Origin: an uncultured Rhodobacter sp.
Lineage (GTDB): Bacteria; Pseudomonadota; Alphaproteobacteria; Rhodobacterales; Rhodobacteraceae
Direction: 5' to 3'
DNA: 64,000 bases
Assembly: GCA_945952585.1 (NCBI GenBank)
Contig: CAMFII010000006.1
Coordinates: forward strand, 62,001 to 126,000
Numbering within the stretch: position 1 is the first letter of the stretch; the number at the start of each line of letters is the position of its first letter. This document shows positions 38,413 through 48,618 of the stretch, one piece after another. The notes beneath the pieces are model-generated. The model was not told where the DNA came from. It saw nothing but the letters and a program-made list of their open reading frames with translations, and did not search any database. A program made the position numbers and the translations under genes.

Positions 38413-39786
38413 ATGGCAATTCAGGTTCTCATGCCCGCGCTTTCTCCGACCATGGAGGAAGGCACGCTGGCCAAGTGGCTGGTGAAGGAAGGCGATACGA
38501 TCAAATCCGGCCAGATCATCGCCGAGATCGAGACCGACAAGGCGACGATGGAGTTCGAGGCGGTCGATGAGGGGATCGTCGGCAAGCTGCTGGTTCCCGA
38601 GGGTTCGGCTGGGGTCAAGGTGAACACCCCGATTGCCGTGCTGGTCGAGGAGGGCGAAAGCGCCGATGCCTCTCCGGCAACTGCGGCCCCTGCCCCGTCG
38701 GCGGCACCCGCCGCTGCAGCAGCGCCTGCTCCGAACTACCCGGCGATCAGCGCACCGGTCGAGACCAAGGCCGACACCACGCCCGACTGGCCCGCTGGCA
38801 CGGCGATGAAGACCATGACCGTGCGCGAGGCTTTGCGCGAGGCGATGGCCGAAGAGATGCGCGCCAATGACCGCGTCTTCCTCATGGGCGAGGAGGTCGG
38901 CGAATACCAGGGTGCCTACAAGATCAGCCAGGGCCTTCTGGACGAGTTCGGGGCCAAGCGCGTCGTCGACACCCCGATCACCGAGCACGGCTTTGCCGGC
39001 ATCGCCGTCGGCTCTGCCTGGGGCGGGCTGCGGCCGATCGTGGAGTTCATGACCTTCAACTTCGCCATGCAGGCGATCGACCACCTGATCAACTCAGCCG
39101 CCAAGACCAACTACATGTCCGGCGGCCAGCTGGGTTGCCCGATCGTGTTCCGCGGCCCGAACGGCGCCGCCGCGCGCGTCGCCGCCCAGCATAGCCAGGA
39201 CTATGCGGCCTGGTACTCGGCCATTCCCGGCCTCAAGGTGGTGATGCCCTATTCGGCTTCGGACGCCAAAGGGCTGCTGAAATCCGCAATCCGTGATCCG
39301 AACCCGGTGATCTTCCTCGAGAACGAGATCCTCTACGGCCGTTCCTTCGAAGTGCCGGTGCTCGACGACTTCACCATCCCCTTCGGCAAGGCCCGCGTCT
39401 GGCGCGAGGGGTCCGACGTGACCATCGTCAGCTTCGGCATCGGGATGACCTTTGCGCTGGACGCTGCGGACCAACTCGCCAAGGAAGGCATCAGTGCCGA
39501 GGTGATCGACCTGCGCACCCTGCGCCCGATCGATTACGAGACGGTGATCGCCTCGGTCCGCAAGACCAACCGTTGCGTCACGGTCGAGGAAGGCTTCCCC
39601 GTGGGCTCGATCGGCAACCACCTGGCAGCGGTCATCATGCAGCGCGCCTTCGACTATCTCGACGCGCCGGTGGTGAACTGCACGGGCAAGGACGTGCCGA
39701 TGCCTTACGCGGCGAACCTCGAGAAGCTCGCGCTCATCACGACCGCCGAGGTGATCGAGGCGGTCAAGTCCGTCTGCTACCGGTAA
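38413..39786 (+). CDS. pdhB: Pyruvate dehydrogenase E1 beta subunit with N-terminal lipoyl domain
   Basis: A 457-residue beta chain. Residues 1-80 are a full lipoyl domain (lipoyl-lysine 43 in ETDKATMEF), followed by an alanine/proline linker (85-125) and the transketolase-like beta domain (about 135-455; [28 protein letters not shown]). Fusion of a lipoyl domain to E1 beta is a known alphaproteobacterial trait. The lipoyl region is nearly identical in DNA to that of pdhC, pointing to recent gene conversion. Confidence 0.97.
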   Translation: MAIQVLMPALSPTMEEGTLAKWLVKEGDTIKSGQIIAEIETDKATMEFEAVDEGIVGKLLVPEGSAGVKVNTPIAVLVEEGESADASPATAAPAPSAAPAAAAAPAPNYPAISAPVETKADTTPDWPAGTAMKTMTVREALREAMAEEMRANDRVFLMGEEVGEYQGAYKISQGLLDEFGAKRVVDTPITEHGFAGIAVGSAWGGLRPIVEFMTFNFAMQAIDHLINSAAKTNYMSGGQLGCPIVFRGPNGAAARVAAQHSQDYAAWYSAIPGLKVVMPYSASDAKGLLKSAIRDPNPVIFLENEILYGRSFEVPVLDDFTIPFGKARVWREGSDVTIVSFGIGMTFALDAADQLAKEGISAEVIDLRTLRPIDYETVIASVRKTNRCVTVEEGFPVGSIGNHLAAVIMQRAFDYLDAPVVNCTGKDVPMPYAANLEKLALITTAEVIEAVKSVCYR

Positions 39787-39799
39787 GGGGGAAAGCGAT

Positions 39800-41116
39800 A
39801 TGGCAACCGAGATCCTGATGCCGGCCCTCTCCCCCACGATGGAAGAGGGCACGCTGGCCAAGTGGCTGGTGAAGGAAGGCGACACGGTGAAGTCCGGCCA
39901 GATCCTGGCCGAAATCGAGACCGACAAGGCAACGATGGAGTTCGAGGCGGTCGATGAGGGGATCGTCGGCAAGATCCTCATCCCCGAAGGCACCGCCGGC
40001 GTGAAGGTCAACACTCCGATCGCGGTGCTGGTCGAGGAAGGCGAAAGCGCAGATGCCGCGCCAGCTCCGGCAAAGGCCGTCGCTCCGGCTGTCGCTCCCG
40101 CCCCGGCGGCAGCACCGGCACCGGCAGCAACCACCGCAGCGCCCGCGCCTGTGACCGCCCCCGCCCACACCGGCACACGCGTCTTCGCCTCGCCGCTTGC
40201 CCGACGCATCGCGACGGAAAAGGGCATCGATCTTGCGACCGTTGCTGGCTCCGGCCCGCACGGCCGGATCGTGAAGGCGGATGTTGAAGGTCTGGCTGCC
40301 GGCGCGAAGCCCGCCGCCGCTCCCACAGCGGTGGCCGCTCCCGCAGCACCTGTCGCCGCCCCTGCCCCGGCTGTGGCGGCTCCGGCACCCTCTTCAGACG
40401 CGGTGGCCAAGCTCTTCGCCGACCGCGCTTACGAAGAGGTCACGCTGGACGGGATGCGCAAGACCATCGCCGCCCGGCTGTCCGAAGCCAAGTCGACCAT
40501 CCCGCATTTCTACCTGCGCCGGTCGGTGAAGCTCGACGCGCTGATGGCCTTCCGCGAGACACTGAACAAGCAATTGGAAGGCCGGGGCGTGAAGCTGTCG
40601 GTCAACGACTTCATCATCAAGGCCTGTGCGCTCGCCCTCCAGCAGGTCCCGAACGCCAATGCCGTCTGGGCCGGGGACCGCATCCTGCGGCTCAAGCCCT
40701 CTGACGTGGCGGTGGCCGTGGCAATCGAAGGTGGTCTCTTCACCCCGGTCCTGCGCGATGCAGACAAGAAGTCGCTCTCGGCACTGTCGGCCGAGATGAA
40801 GGACCTTGCCGCGCGCGCCAAGACCCGCAAGCTCGCCCCGCACGAATATCAGGGCGGCAGCTTCGCGATCTCCAACCTCGGGATGTTCGGGATCGAGAAC
40901 TTCGACGCGGTCATCAACCCGCCGCACGGCTCGATCCTTGCCGTCGGTGCGGGGCTGAAGCAACCCGTGGTTGGCGCCGATGGCCAGATCACGGTGGCAA
41001 CCGTCATGTCGATGACGCTTTCCGTCGATCACCGCGTGATCGACGGGGCACTCGGCGCGGAATTCCTCAAGGCGATCGTCGAGAACCTGGAAAACCCGAT
41101 CGGAATGCTGGCCTGA
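39800..41116 (+). CDS. pdhC: Dihydrolipoamide acetyltransferase, E2 of pyruvate dehydrogenase
   Basis: The 438-residue E2 core protein has one lipoyl domain (1-80, Lys43), an Ala/Pro linker, a peripheral-subunit-binding domain (about 131-168; [26 protein letters not shown]), a second Ala/Pro linker, and the trimeric acetyltransferase domain (about 205-438) with the catalytic [14 protein letters not shown]. It passes the acetyl group to coenzyme A. The E3 gene (lpd) is not adjacent in this window; a terminator follows directly. Confidence 0.97.
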   Translation: MATEILMPALSPTMEEGTLAKWLVKEGDTVKSGQILAEIETDKATMEFEAVDEGIVGKILIPEGTAGVKVNTPIAVLVEEGESADAAPAPAKAVAPAVAPAPAAAPAPAATTAAPAPVTAPAHTGTRVFASPLARRIATEKGIDLATVAGSGPHGRIVKADVEGLAAGAKPAAAPTAVAAPAAPVAAPAPAVAAPAPSSDAVAKLFADRAYEEVTLDGMRKTIAARLSEAKSTIPHFYLRRSVKLDALMAFRETLNKQLEGRGVKLSVNDFIIKACALALQQVPNANAVWAGDRILRLKPSDVAVAVAIEGGLFTPVLRDADKKSLSALSAEMKDLAARAKTRKLAPHEYQGGSFAISNLGMFGIENFDAVINPPHGSILAVGAGLKQPVVGADGQITVATVMSMTLSVDHRVIDGALGAEFLKAIVENLENPIGMLA

Positions 41117-41134
41117 CTAGTCCAGAAAAACGAA

Positions 41135-41162
41135 AAAAGGCCGGGCGAGCGCCCGGCCTTTT
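41135..41162. terminator. Bidirectional terminator between pdhC and cysE
   Basis: AAAAGGCCGGGC (41135-41146) pairs with GCCCGGCCTTTT (41151-41162) around a 4-base loop. Confidence 0.92.
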
Positions 41163-41181
41163 CCTTTTGAAGCAATCCGGC

Positions 41182-42003
41182 TCAGTCTTGGCCGCAGTCG
41201 CAATCGTCGAGCCGCTGATCCATGGAGATTGACGGCTGCGCGCATCCCGCCTCGCCAACGACCCGAGCGGGAACGCCTGCAACCGTGGTGTTGCGCGGCA
41301 CATCTTGCAGGACGACCGAGCCGGCAGCGATGCGGCTGCACTGACCTACATGGATATTGCCGAGGACCTTTGCCCCGGCACCGATCAATACGCCATCGCC
41401 AATCTTCGGATGGCGATCGCCGTCTTCCTTGCCGGTGCCGCCAAGCGTCACCGAATGAAGCATCGAGACATTGTCCCCGACCACGGCCGTCTCACCGATG
41501 ACGATCGAATGGGCATGGTCGATCATGATCCCGCGACCGACCCGGGCAGCGGGATGGATGTCGACCCCGAACACCTCGGAGACCCGCATCTGCACGAAAT
41601 AGGCAAGATCCTTGCGTCCTTGGGTCCACAACCAATGGCCGACCCGATAGGCCTGAACCGCCTGATAGCCCTTGAAGTACAGGACCGGCTGGATGAACCG
41701 GTGGCAGGCCGGATCGCGCTCGTACACCGCCATCACATCCGCCCGTGCGGCCTGGCCTAGTTCGGGATCGTGGCTGTGTGCTTCGTCTGCGATCTCGCGC
41801 AGGATCTGCTCGCTCATCTCGCCCGAGGCCAGCTTCTGCGAGAACCGATAGGCCAGCGCGCGCTCGAAGGTCGGGTGATGGAGCAGGCTCGAATGGACAA
41901 GGCCGCCCAACAGCGGTTCCATCCGGATGGCATCCACCGCCTCGTCACAGATGCGCTGCCAGACGGGATCTACAGCAGCAACTCTTGCACGGGTCTCGGC
42001 CAT
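41182..42003 (-). CDS. cysE: Serine O-acetyltransferase
   Basis: The 273-residue enzyme acetylates serine in the first step of cysteine synthesis. An N-terminal helical domain is followed by left-handed beta-helix hexapeptide repeats (about 165-250), including GVDIHPAARVGRGIMIDHA with the catalytic histidine and GGTGKEDGDRHPKIGDG. The ATG at 42003 has GGAGGC upstream; a longer frame to 42171 overlaps the GTA gene end and is rejected. A cysE gene directly downstream of GTA gp15 is typical of Rhodobacterales. Confidence 0.95.
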   Translation of the reverse strand: MAETRARVAAVDPVWQRICDEAVDAIRMEPLLGGLVHSSLLHHPTFERALAYRFSQKLASGEMSEQILREIADEAHSHDPELGQAARADVMAVYERDPACHRFIQPVLYFKGYQAVQAYRVGHWLWTQGRKDLAYFVQMRVSEVFGVDIHPAARVGRGIMIDHAHSIVIGETAVVGDNVSMLHSVTLGGTGKEDGDRHPKIGDGVLIGAGAKVLGNIHVGQCSRIAAGSVVLQDVPRNTTVAGVPARVVGEAGCAQPSISMDQRLDDCDCGQD

Positions 42004-42085
42004 TTCTGTGCCTCCGGTTGGAAAGGTGAACCCATGATATAGGACAGGACAGGCCGATACAAAGGAAAGCTGTCGCCTCCACCGA

Positions 42086-45000
42086 TCAGATGAAAGTCGC
42101 AGCAAATGGGCCGGGACCGAAACGCTCGGACAATTGCGCCACTTCGACCACGCCCCCACTTGCTGTTCCATCCGAAAGCCGCATCGCGGTAGGGTAAAGC
42201 CATTCTGGCGACGTCAGGCGCACCTCCCGCTTCAGAACAGACCCGTGCCAGACACGCAGCAAGTAAGCTTCGCGATCTTCGCCGACCGGAACTTCATAGG
42301 TTTCCCAGCTGTCCCCGTCGATCCGGCTGCGGCGGACCCACGACAGGGCCGTTCCTTCTGCAACCGACTGTGCCCGCAGGAAGGCCGGCCGATAGGGACG
42401 CAGCCCGATCCCGGCAAATGCCTCCAAACGGTGGACGACCTCCAGGTCGTCATAGCCGCGCCGGGCTGCCCCAATGCGGTAATGACGGCCAAGCCCACGC
42501 GCGGCCAAAGGCAGATCGATCTGGTCCGGACGCTCATCCAGGAAGACGACATAGCTGCCCACGGGCCAGGTCCGCTCCATCATGGGCTCGCTCCCCGCCT
42601 GCCCTCGCAAGCGCCCCTGAAGATCAAAGGTTTGCGGCGCCACGAGTTCGGCGGTCGCGAACTGGAAGACCTCCCAGGTACCGCTGCTACCGTCTCCGAT
42701 CGCTGCCAGATTCCGCCCGTTCAGCATCGCGGAAAGCGGCAAGCTCGACAGGACGCCCTCACCCAGCCTGACACGCAAGGCCGCTCCGCGGTCGATCAGC
42801 CCGGCCCTTGCCGGCGCGAGCGGCGTTTCCGAAACCCCGATCAGCGACGAGGAAGAAACAAGGCGGTTAAGGCGATACCCATCGTCAGAATCCGAACTCC
42901 AGACCGCAACCGGCCCCGGCCAGGGCTTCGCTGCCACAGCAATATGAGGCGCATGCGGAACTTCCGCTCCGTCGAGCAGCGGCAGATCAAGGAAAAGCGG
43001 CAGAACCGGGCCGGTGGAGGCTACCGGGCTGACCAGCGGTCGGACATCCGATGCATCGGATGGCTGGTGCGATGACGGTTCGACCCGAACGCCCTCAAAT
43101 TGCAGATAGTCCCCCTGCTCGACCCGGTCGATCCGGTACCGCAGCCCGTCAAGCCGGACGACATCTCCGGCACCAAGGCGCATATCCGACTTCGGCACAG
43201 CCAGGCGCACGCTGTCGCGGGCAACCCGCGCATCGGCCAGCCAACGCTCGGCGATGCCACGCCCTTCCACGCGTGTCAGGGTCAACGCCAATTCGGTCGT
43301 CGAAACCGCAAGGCTCTCTTCATCGGGAAAGATCGCTTCGACGGTCTTCGTCTCAAAATTGCCTTCGGCTTCGACAAAACCCAGCCGAACACGGCCCACC
43401 ATCTCTGCTTCCGCTGCCCGGACGCATTCGACGGGTCCGTCGATTTCTCCGCTGACCGCCAGTTCAGCCTTGTCCAGTTCGCCCCCGACCCGCGCCTCAC
43501 GCATTTTGAACAGGAGCTTTCCGCCCCGCTCGACGGCATCGAACCCGTAGGCGAGCATCAAGGGCTGCAGGGCGGCCCGGGCGGTATCGACCGATGCCAG
43601 CGCATAGCCACGAACGACGCCATAAAGCCCCGTCGTATCGGCCTCCTCAATGCCAGAGCGCTCGCAAAGATCGCCCACCACAGAGGCCAGTGGCTGGTTC
43701 GTCGCCCGACCGTTCAGCCAATGGCCAAGCGCATAGTTTCCCCCGTCGCTCCAGGCGCTTGTCAGGTTGGGAAAGACCGGAAACGGACGGCTGTCCCAGG
43801 CCCAGACATGCATCCGGCCGGCGTCGACCATGCGCTCGCCATAGATCTCTGAAACCGGATTGTTCGCCGGATCCTGCCAGTGTTCCCACTGTGCTCGCAG
43901 GTACTGCAGCTGAATGACGTCATCCCTTCGCCCCGATGAATGATGAGGCAACCGCGATTCCGAAGATTTCGGGTCGATGAACTTGTTCGGCTCGTTGGGC
44001 CCCTTGTCCACGGCCGGACAGCCTAACTCGGTGAAACGGATCGGCTTGGACCGCGGGACCCAGTCGCTCGACGCAATGCTGCGGACACCGTCGATCCTGT
44101 CGTGATGCGGCAGCGACCACCAGGAGACGATATCCTTGTAGCGGAACACCCAAGGTTCGGAATGCGCTCCGTCGGTGATCGGCACACGCCTCTGGCGTTC
44201 CAGACCGTCGGCATCGTCGTAAAACCAGTCGAACCCCTCGCCGCCGGCGATGTTCGACTTTAGGTAGCCGAGGTCATAGATCGAGGGCCAGTCCGCATCG
44301 GCGTGGTCTTCGCCGTCACGCCAGTCGGAGATCGGCATGTAGTTGTCGATGCCGATGAAATCGATGTTCGGATCCGCCCAGAGCGGATCAAGGTGGAACT
44401 GCACATTGCCGGACGCATCGTGATAGCCGAAGTATTCCGACCAGTCGGCGGCGTAGCTGATCTTGCAGCCCGGCCCGAGGATTGCCCGAACCTCACCCGC
44501 CAATTGGCGCAGCGCCGCCACCGCCGGAAAGCTGCCGCCCGCGCCGCGGATCTGCGTCACCCCACGCAACTCGGATCCGATGCAGAACGCATCGACGCCC
44601 CCGGCAAGGGCGCAAAGCTTGGCGTAATGCAGGATGAACCGCTTGTATCCCCAGTCGGCTGGTCCGCTGTAGCTGACCTGTCCGCCGGACGTCGTGAAGT
44701 CGGAAACCTGCGCCGAGCCGAAAAAGGCCGCAACCTCTGCCGTCGCGGCAGCCGTGCCATCAGGACTGCCGTCGCGCCCCGGCGCTACCGAAAGGGTGAT
44801 CCGTCCGCGCCAGGGAAAGCTCGGCTGCCTGGCTGCACCGCTCCAGGGGTCAGGCAGGGCGTTGTTATCAAGCTGCTCCATGAGGACAAAGGGATAGAAC
44901 ATCACCTCTTGTCCGCCTGACTGGATCGCCTTGATCGCCTCGATCACCGACTGGTCGCTTGGCGTGCCGCCATAAACCGGGCGGCCCTCCACTTGGGCGA

Positions 45001-45991
45001 TGACCTGCGCCGCAGAGCGGGCAATGCCGCCCGCCCGCCACGGCATCTTCGGTGCTTCGGTTTCTTTCTGCTCGACCTTCGGCCGCACCCGGCAGGCTCC
45101 ACAGCGAAGGTCATCCCCGAACCACGACACGACCAGAGAGACCGATCTGCAGTTCGGCAGTTCCTCGCGCAGGTGCAGAAGCGAGGTCGAAAAGTCCGTC
45201 ATGCCGGAGGGGAAGTTCATGTTGGCCGTGCGGCTGACACCAGGCGCCAACGAATAATGAACCGGCGTCGTCGCCAGCGCATATTCCCCGGTGCCCGGCA
45301 TCAGCGCCACCGCGCGCACGGCGTCGACGTAGTCCGAGGCCGCCGCCGCGGCATTCCCCTGAGCCGGACGCACAACCTCGAAGGAAAACTGCGGAACGCG
45401 GTTGCCGAATTGCCCGATCTGCAGGTCTTCGAACACGACATAAGGGATCCCGCGATAGGCAGGTGCGGCATCTGCACCCTCGACCGCCGCGATCTTCGGG
45501 TCTGGCAGCTGTGTCTCGTCCCCGTGGTAGACACGCAAGTTTACGGTGCTGCGATCGATTTCGACACCGTCAGCCCAGATCCTCCCGACCCGCAGGATGC
45601 GCCCTTCGCATAGCGCCACCGCAAGGCTGACCGAATAGCTGTAGCTGACGACCGTGGTTTCCGATCCGCGGCCAGTCCCCTTGCCACCTCCGCTTTCGCT
45701 TTCGCTCCTGGTCTCGAGAAAGCGCGTGGCCCAGATCACCTGTCCCGAGACACGGGCGCGGCCGAAGACCTGCACAACCGCCGCTCCCTCGCTTGCGCCA
45801 AGCAGGCGGAAACGTTCGATCCGTCCGACCTCGACCGTTTCAGACCCGGCGCCCATCAGGCGCTGGTCGATCACGCGTCCAAGCGTTGCTCCGATTGCCC
45901 GACCTATGACTGCGCCGGAAAGGCCAAGGACACTTCCGCCAAACCCGGCGCCGATAAGTCCGCCGACAGCTCCCAATACGATCGTGGCCAT
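42086..45991 (-). CDS. GTA gp15, host-interaction/tail fibre ('megatron') protein
   Basis: The 1301-residue baseplate and host-contact protein is the largest GTA product. It starts with a glycine-rich hydrophobic stretch (MATIVLGAVGGLIGAGFGGS), contains the TIM-barrel-like GTA domain (about 430-730, e.g. FIGIDNYMPISDWRDGEDH) and a phage-tail-like domain after about 800. In the Rhodobacter capsulatus particle the equivalent protein reaches the cell surface. It abuts gp14 without a gap and is the last gene of the cluster; cysE lies 82 bp beyond. Confidence 0.93.
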   Translation of the reverse strand: MATIVLGAVGGLIGAGFGGSVLGLSGAVIGRAIGATLGRVIDQRLMGAGSETVEVGRIERFRLLGASEGAAVVQVFGRARVSGQVIWATRFLETRSESESGGGKGTGRGSETTVVSYSYSVSLAVALCEGRILRVGRIWADGVEIDRSTVNLRVYHGDETQLPDPKIAAVEGADAAPAYRGIPYVVFEDLQIGQFGNRVPQFSFEVVRPAQGNAAAAASDYVDAVRAVALMPGTGEYALATTPVHYSLAPGVSRTANMNFPSGMTDFSTSLLHLREELPNCRSVSLVVSWFGDDLRCGACRVRPKVEQKETEAPKMPWRAGGIARSAAQVIAQVEGRPVYGGTPSDQSVIEAIKAIQSGGQEVMFYPFVLMEQLDNNALPDPWSGAARQPSFPWRGRITLSVAPGRDGSPDGTAAATAEVAAFFGSAQVSDFTTSGGQVSYSGPADWGYKRFILHYAKLCALAGGVDAFCIGSELRGVTQIRGAGGSFPAVAALRQLAGEVRAILGPGCKISYAADWSEYFGYHDASGNVQFHLDPLWADPNIDFIGIDNYMPISDWRDGEDHADADWPSIYDLGYLKSNIAGGEGFDWFYDDADGLERQRRVPITDGAHSEPWVFRYKDIVSWWSLPHHDRIDGVRSIASSDWVPRSKPIRFTELGCPAVDKGPNEPNKFIDPKSSESRLPHHSSGRRDDVIQLQYLRAQWEHWQDPANNPVSEIYGERMVDAGRMHVWAWDSRPFPVFPNLTSAWSDGGNYALGHWLNGRATNQPLASVVGDLCERSGIEEADTTGLYGVVRGYALASVDTARAALQPLMLAYGFDAVERGGKLLFKMREARVGGELDKAELAVSGEIDGPVECVRAAEAEMVGRVRLGFVEAEGNFETKTVEAIFPDEESLAVSTTELALTLTRVEGRGIAERWLADARVARDSVRLAVPKSDMRLGAGDVVRLDGLRYRIDRVEQGDYLQFEGVRVEPSSHQPSDASDVRPLVSPVASTGPVLPLFLDLPLLDGAEVPHAPHIAVAAKPWPGPVAVWSSDSDDGYRLNRLVSSSSLIGVSETPLAPARAGLIDRGAALRVRLGEGVLSSLPLSAMLNGRNLAAIGDGSSGTWEVFQFATAELVAPQTFDLQGRLRGQAGSEPMMERTWPVGSYVVFLDERPDQIDLPLAARGLGRHYRIGAARRGYDDLEVVHRLEAFAGIGLRPYRPAFLRAQSVAEGTALSWVRRSRIDGDSWETYEVPVGEDREAYLLRVWHGSVLKREVRLTSPEWLYPTAMRLSDGTASGGVVEVAQLSERFGPGPFAATFI

Positions 45992-46438
45992 TCAGTTTGT
46001 CCTGACAGGAAAGCGAAAACGCCCCGCGATCCGGCGCGTCCAGGGGGCGGAAAGCGGGCTTTCGACCACGCCATGACCCGAATAGGCATGGATCAGACTG
46101 GCTTGAGGGCCACCCTGCCCGACGATGCCCAGATGCTTGGCCACGCTGCCATCCCGCATCCGGAACAAAAGCACGTCACCGGGATGCGGCGGAACGACGG
46201 CAAGCTCTTCCAGCCATCGCCGCGCCGCAAGCATCAGCCGTTCTTCGCCCGATGCCTCGGACCAATCACGGCTGTAGGCAGGCATCTCTTCCGGCTCCGG
46301 CCCGATCACGGCACGCCACACTCCGCGCAGAAGGCCGAGGCAATCTGCGCCAGCCCCCCTGACCGACGCCTGATGGCGGTAGGGTGTGCCGATCCAGCGC
46401 CGGGCCTCGGCAACGACAGCGTCATCAAAGGCCCTCAC
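45992..46438 (-). CDS. GTA gp14, NlpC/P60-family cell-wall peptidase
   Basis: A 148-residue NlpC/P60 peptidase. The catalytic cysteine lies in GADCLGLLRG (near residue 33) and the histidine in KHLGIV (near 102). GTA gp14 is part of the tail tip and opens the peptidoglycan of the recipient cell for DNA entry. The start overlaps gp13 by four bases and the stop abuts gp15. Confidence 0.93.
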   Translation of the reverse strand: MRAFDDAVVAEARRWIGTPYRHQASVRGAGADCLGLLRGVWRAVIGPEPEEMPAYSRDWSEASGEERLMLAARRWLEELAVVPPHPGDVLLFRMRDGSVAKHLGIVGQGGPQASLIHAYSGHGVVESPLSAPWTRRIAGRFRFPVRTN

Positions 46439-47325
46439 GACCGCAGACTCCCCCCGTCATTACGCCCCGAACTGACCGGATAGGAGATCAGCCAATCCTC
46501 GCCCGGCACATGCGGAAAGCCCCGAAAGTTTATGAAGTTGTTGAACTTTGACCGGCAGGTTGCGGCGGCCCTGTCGCAACCTGCCTCCAGACGAACCAGG
46601 TCGCCGCTGGCGATGGCCGGGCCGATCTGCTGCCACAGCTCCACCACCCGCCCCCCCGCAAGGCGTTGATCCGACTTGATGAGCCCCACCAGCCCGACTG
46701 CCTCGCCGGACATGACCTTGAACCGTCCCTTCTCGAAATGATTTGCGGGATAGGACCCCGCGCCTTCGAAGGTGAACAGCCGATGTTCAGCGATTTCCTG
46801 CACCGGCCCCTCCCAATGGTAGGACGGATCGGACAGATCGACGCCACACTGCCGACCGCCCAGGATCGCCGCGCAGTCCCGCTGATAAGCGCGACCCTGC
46901 AGGCGGTTCAGGGCTTCGGTCAGCCCCCGCAACTCGGCCCGGAACATCCCGCCCGCGCGCACGATCTCGCCAAGCGATCCACGAAATTGCAGCAGCCTCT
47001 GCGTGACGTCCCGCCAGTTGACCAGCCAGGCCCTGACCTCGGCCCCGTCATACCGCCCTGCGATGATGTCATCCTCGGTCACAGCGGCAGAACTCAGCGC
47101 TCCGGCCGCTTCGCTGTTATCGACCGACAACCCGGTCGTCTGTTGCAACGCCCGCGCCGACAGGCCGGTTCCCGCCCGGAAAGCCACCCCTTCAAAGGCC
47201 AGATCCCGATCATGGTCGGTGAAGCCCAGGACGACCCCATCCATCCGCGTCACAGCCCAGGCCCGGCAGACCGTCGTGCAACCGGTGCCAAGATGATCAA
47301 GAAGCGCGTCTTCTCCTGCCGTCAT
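46435..47325 (-). CDS. GTA gp13, tail hub protein (DUF2163 / phage BR0599 family)
   Basis: A 296-residue hub protein of the GTA baseplate. The N-terminal MTDGVVLGFTDHDRDLAFEG-like segment (seen as DGVVLGFTDHDRDLAF) and the C-terminal part with CDRAAATCRSKFNN are typical of DUF2163 proteins. Four cysteines in the C-terminal half may form an iron-sulfur or disulfide site, as reported for the family. Four-base overlaps join it to gp12 and gp14. Confidence 0.92.
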   Translation of the reverse strand: MTAGEDALLDHLGTGCTTVCRAWAVTRMDGVVLGFTDHDRDLAFEGVAFRAGTGLSARALQQTTGLSVDNSEAAGALSSAAVTEDDIIAGRYDGAEVRAWLVNWRDVTQRLLQFRGSLGEIVRAGGMFRAELRGLTEALNRLQGRAYQRDCAAILGGRQCGVDLSDPSYHWEGPVQEIAEHRLFTFEGAGSYPANHFEKGRFKVMSGEAVGLVGLIKSDQRLAGGRVVELWQQIGPAIASGDLVRLEAGCDRAAATCRSKFNNFINFRGFPHVPGEDWLISYPVSSGRNDGGSLRS

Positions 47326-47954
47326 AGCCGCAGCTCCACCACCGGCACCTGTGGCACTTCCCCCGCCTGAAAATTGGCGACCGAGGTCTGGATACGGTCG
47401 GTATCGAAGCGGACGGGCACATCGAACTCGAACCCGGCCGTCACCCGAACGCCCACATCGGGCGGAAGCATGAACTCGATCTCTCCGGTCGTGGTATCGA
47501 CCGTCCAGTCGATGGTTTCGGTCACCGGCTCACCCGCCAGCGCCACCAGCACCGTACCCGCCACCGGTTTCAGGATCGGGCGGGTATAGCTTTCGCCGCC
47601 CGAGGCGTAGACCTTTTTCAGCGGGAATACTCGCGAGACCCCATCGCCCGACCCGATCAGCTGGTCCTCGAAACTGACCGGCTTCGAGGGAAGGCACGAC
47701 TTGTAGTCGGCCCAGTCCTTCCAGCGAAATCCGTGCAACTGCCCGCGCCGCGCCTCGAAAAAGGCGATCAGGGCTTCGACATCGTCCAGGCCCTGCAGCC
47801 CGACACCGGCATCATAGCGCCGCAAGGAATGTTCCCAGGGCGTGTTCCGCTCTTCGAAGCCATTCGTCAGCGTGACGATTTCCGTCCGACGCTCCGGTCC
47901 TCCGATCGAGCCGAAACTCAGCCGTGAGGGAAACCGAACCTCATGAAATGCCAT
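47322..47954 (-). CDS. GTA gp12, distal tail protein (DUF2460)
   Basis: A 210-residue member of the DUF2460 family, which forms the distal ring where the tail tube meets the hub. MAFHEVRFPSRLSFGSIGGP at the N-terminus and WKDWADYKSC in the middle are family signatures. The ATG at 47954 is chosen from homology of the N-terminus; the frame extends upstream without sense. It overlaps gp13 by four bases and follows gp11 by 10. Confidence 0.92.
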   Translation of the reverse strand: MAFHEVRFPSRLSFGSIGGPERRTEIVTLTNGFEERNTPWEHSLRRYDAGVGLQGLDDVEALIAFFEARRGQLHGFRWKDWADYKSCLPSKPVSFEDQLIGSGDGVSRVFPLKKVYASGGESYTRPILKPVAGTVLVALAGEPVTETIDWTVDTTTGEIEFMLPPDVGVRVTAGFEFDVPVRFDTDRIQTSVANFQAGEVPQVPVVELRL

Positions 47955-47964
47955 TCCTGCCTCC

Positions 47965-48618
47965 TCAGCGATTGCGCTGACCGCGCGACAGGACCCGCCC
48001 GACCTGCGCGGCAATCTGGCTCTGACTGCGCTGGAACCCCTGCACATCGGGGGTGGCGACGTTCATCACGACGTTGACCGTCCTCCCCTGCCCGCCGGCC
48101 TGGACGCCGAGCCGGCCGTCGGCCCCGCGGGCGAGCGGCAGGATCGCCTCCGGCCCCGCCTCGCCCATCAGCCCGGTTCCGCCGCGCATCGGGAAGGTCA
48201 TGGGGGAAGAAACGACGCCCCCTTTCGCGAAAGGCATCACCCGCCCCTGCGCAAAGGCACCGCCGTCGGCATAGCCCGAGAACGCCCCCATCAGCCCCTG
48301 CACACCCTGTGCCACCAGGCCGCCAAGCGCATCCGACATCGGTCTGGTCGCGATCTTGTAGACCGTGTCGAGGATGCTGGTCCCGACATCCGCCAGCGCG
48401 TCCCCCAGCTTTGCCCCATCCAAAGCCAATCCGTCGAAGGCGCGGCGCAGCCCGCTGCCAATGCCGCCCGAAAGTGAGGCCACCTCTCGCCCCGTCAGGT
48501 TCAGACTGTCCCGCATCCGCCCCAGCTCGCCGTCAAAGGCCGAAACCAGCCCGGTTGCGCCGCTCAACGTGCTTTCCAGCGCCGCGACCTGATCCTGCAA
48601 CGCCTCGATCTCGCTCAA
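47965..48618 (-). CDS. GTA gp11, tail tape measure protein
   Basis: A 217-residue protein: coiled-coil N-terminus (about 1-60; SEIEALQDQVAALE), a glycine/alanine-rich hydrophobic middle (about 100-135), and a glycine-rich C-terminal part. This is the short tape measure of GTA particles, which sets tail length. The start codon is TTG at 48618, with GGGGAG eight bases upstream. The first 86 bases lie inside the gp10.1 reading frame. Confidence 0.9.
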   Translation of the reverse strand: MSEIEALQDQVAALESTLSGATGLVSAFDGELGRMRDSLNLTGREVASLSGGIGSGLRRAFDGLALDGAKLGDALADVGTSILDTVYKIATRPMSDALGGLVAQGVQGLMGAFSGYADGGAFAQGRVMPFAKGGVVSSPMTFPMRGGTGLMGEAGPEAILPLARGADGRLGVQAGGQGRTVNVVMNVATPDVQGFQRSQSQIAAQVGRVLSRGQRNR

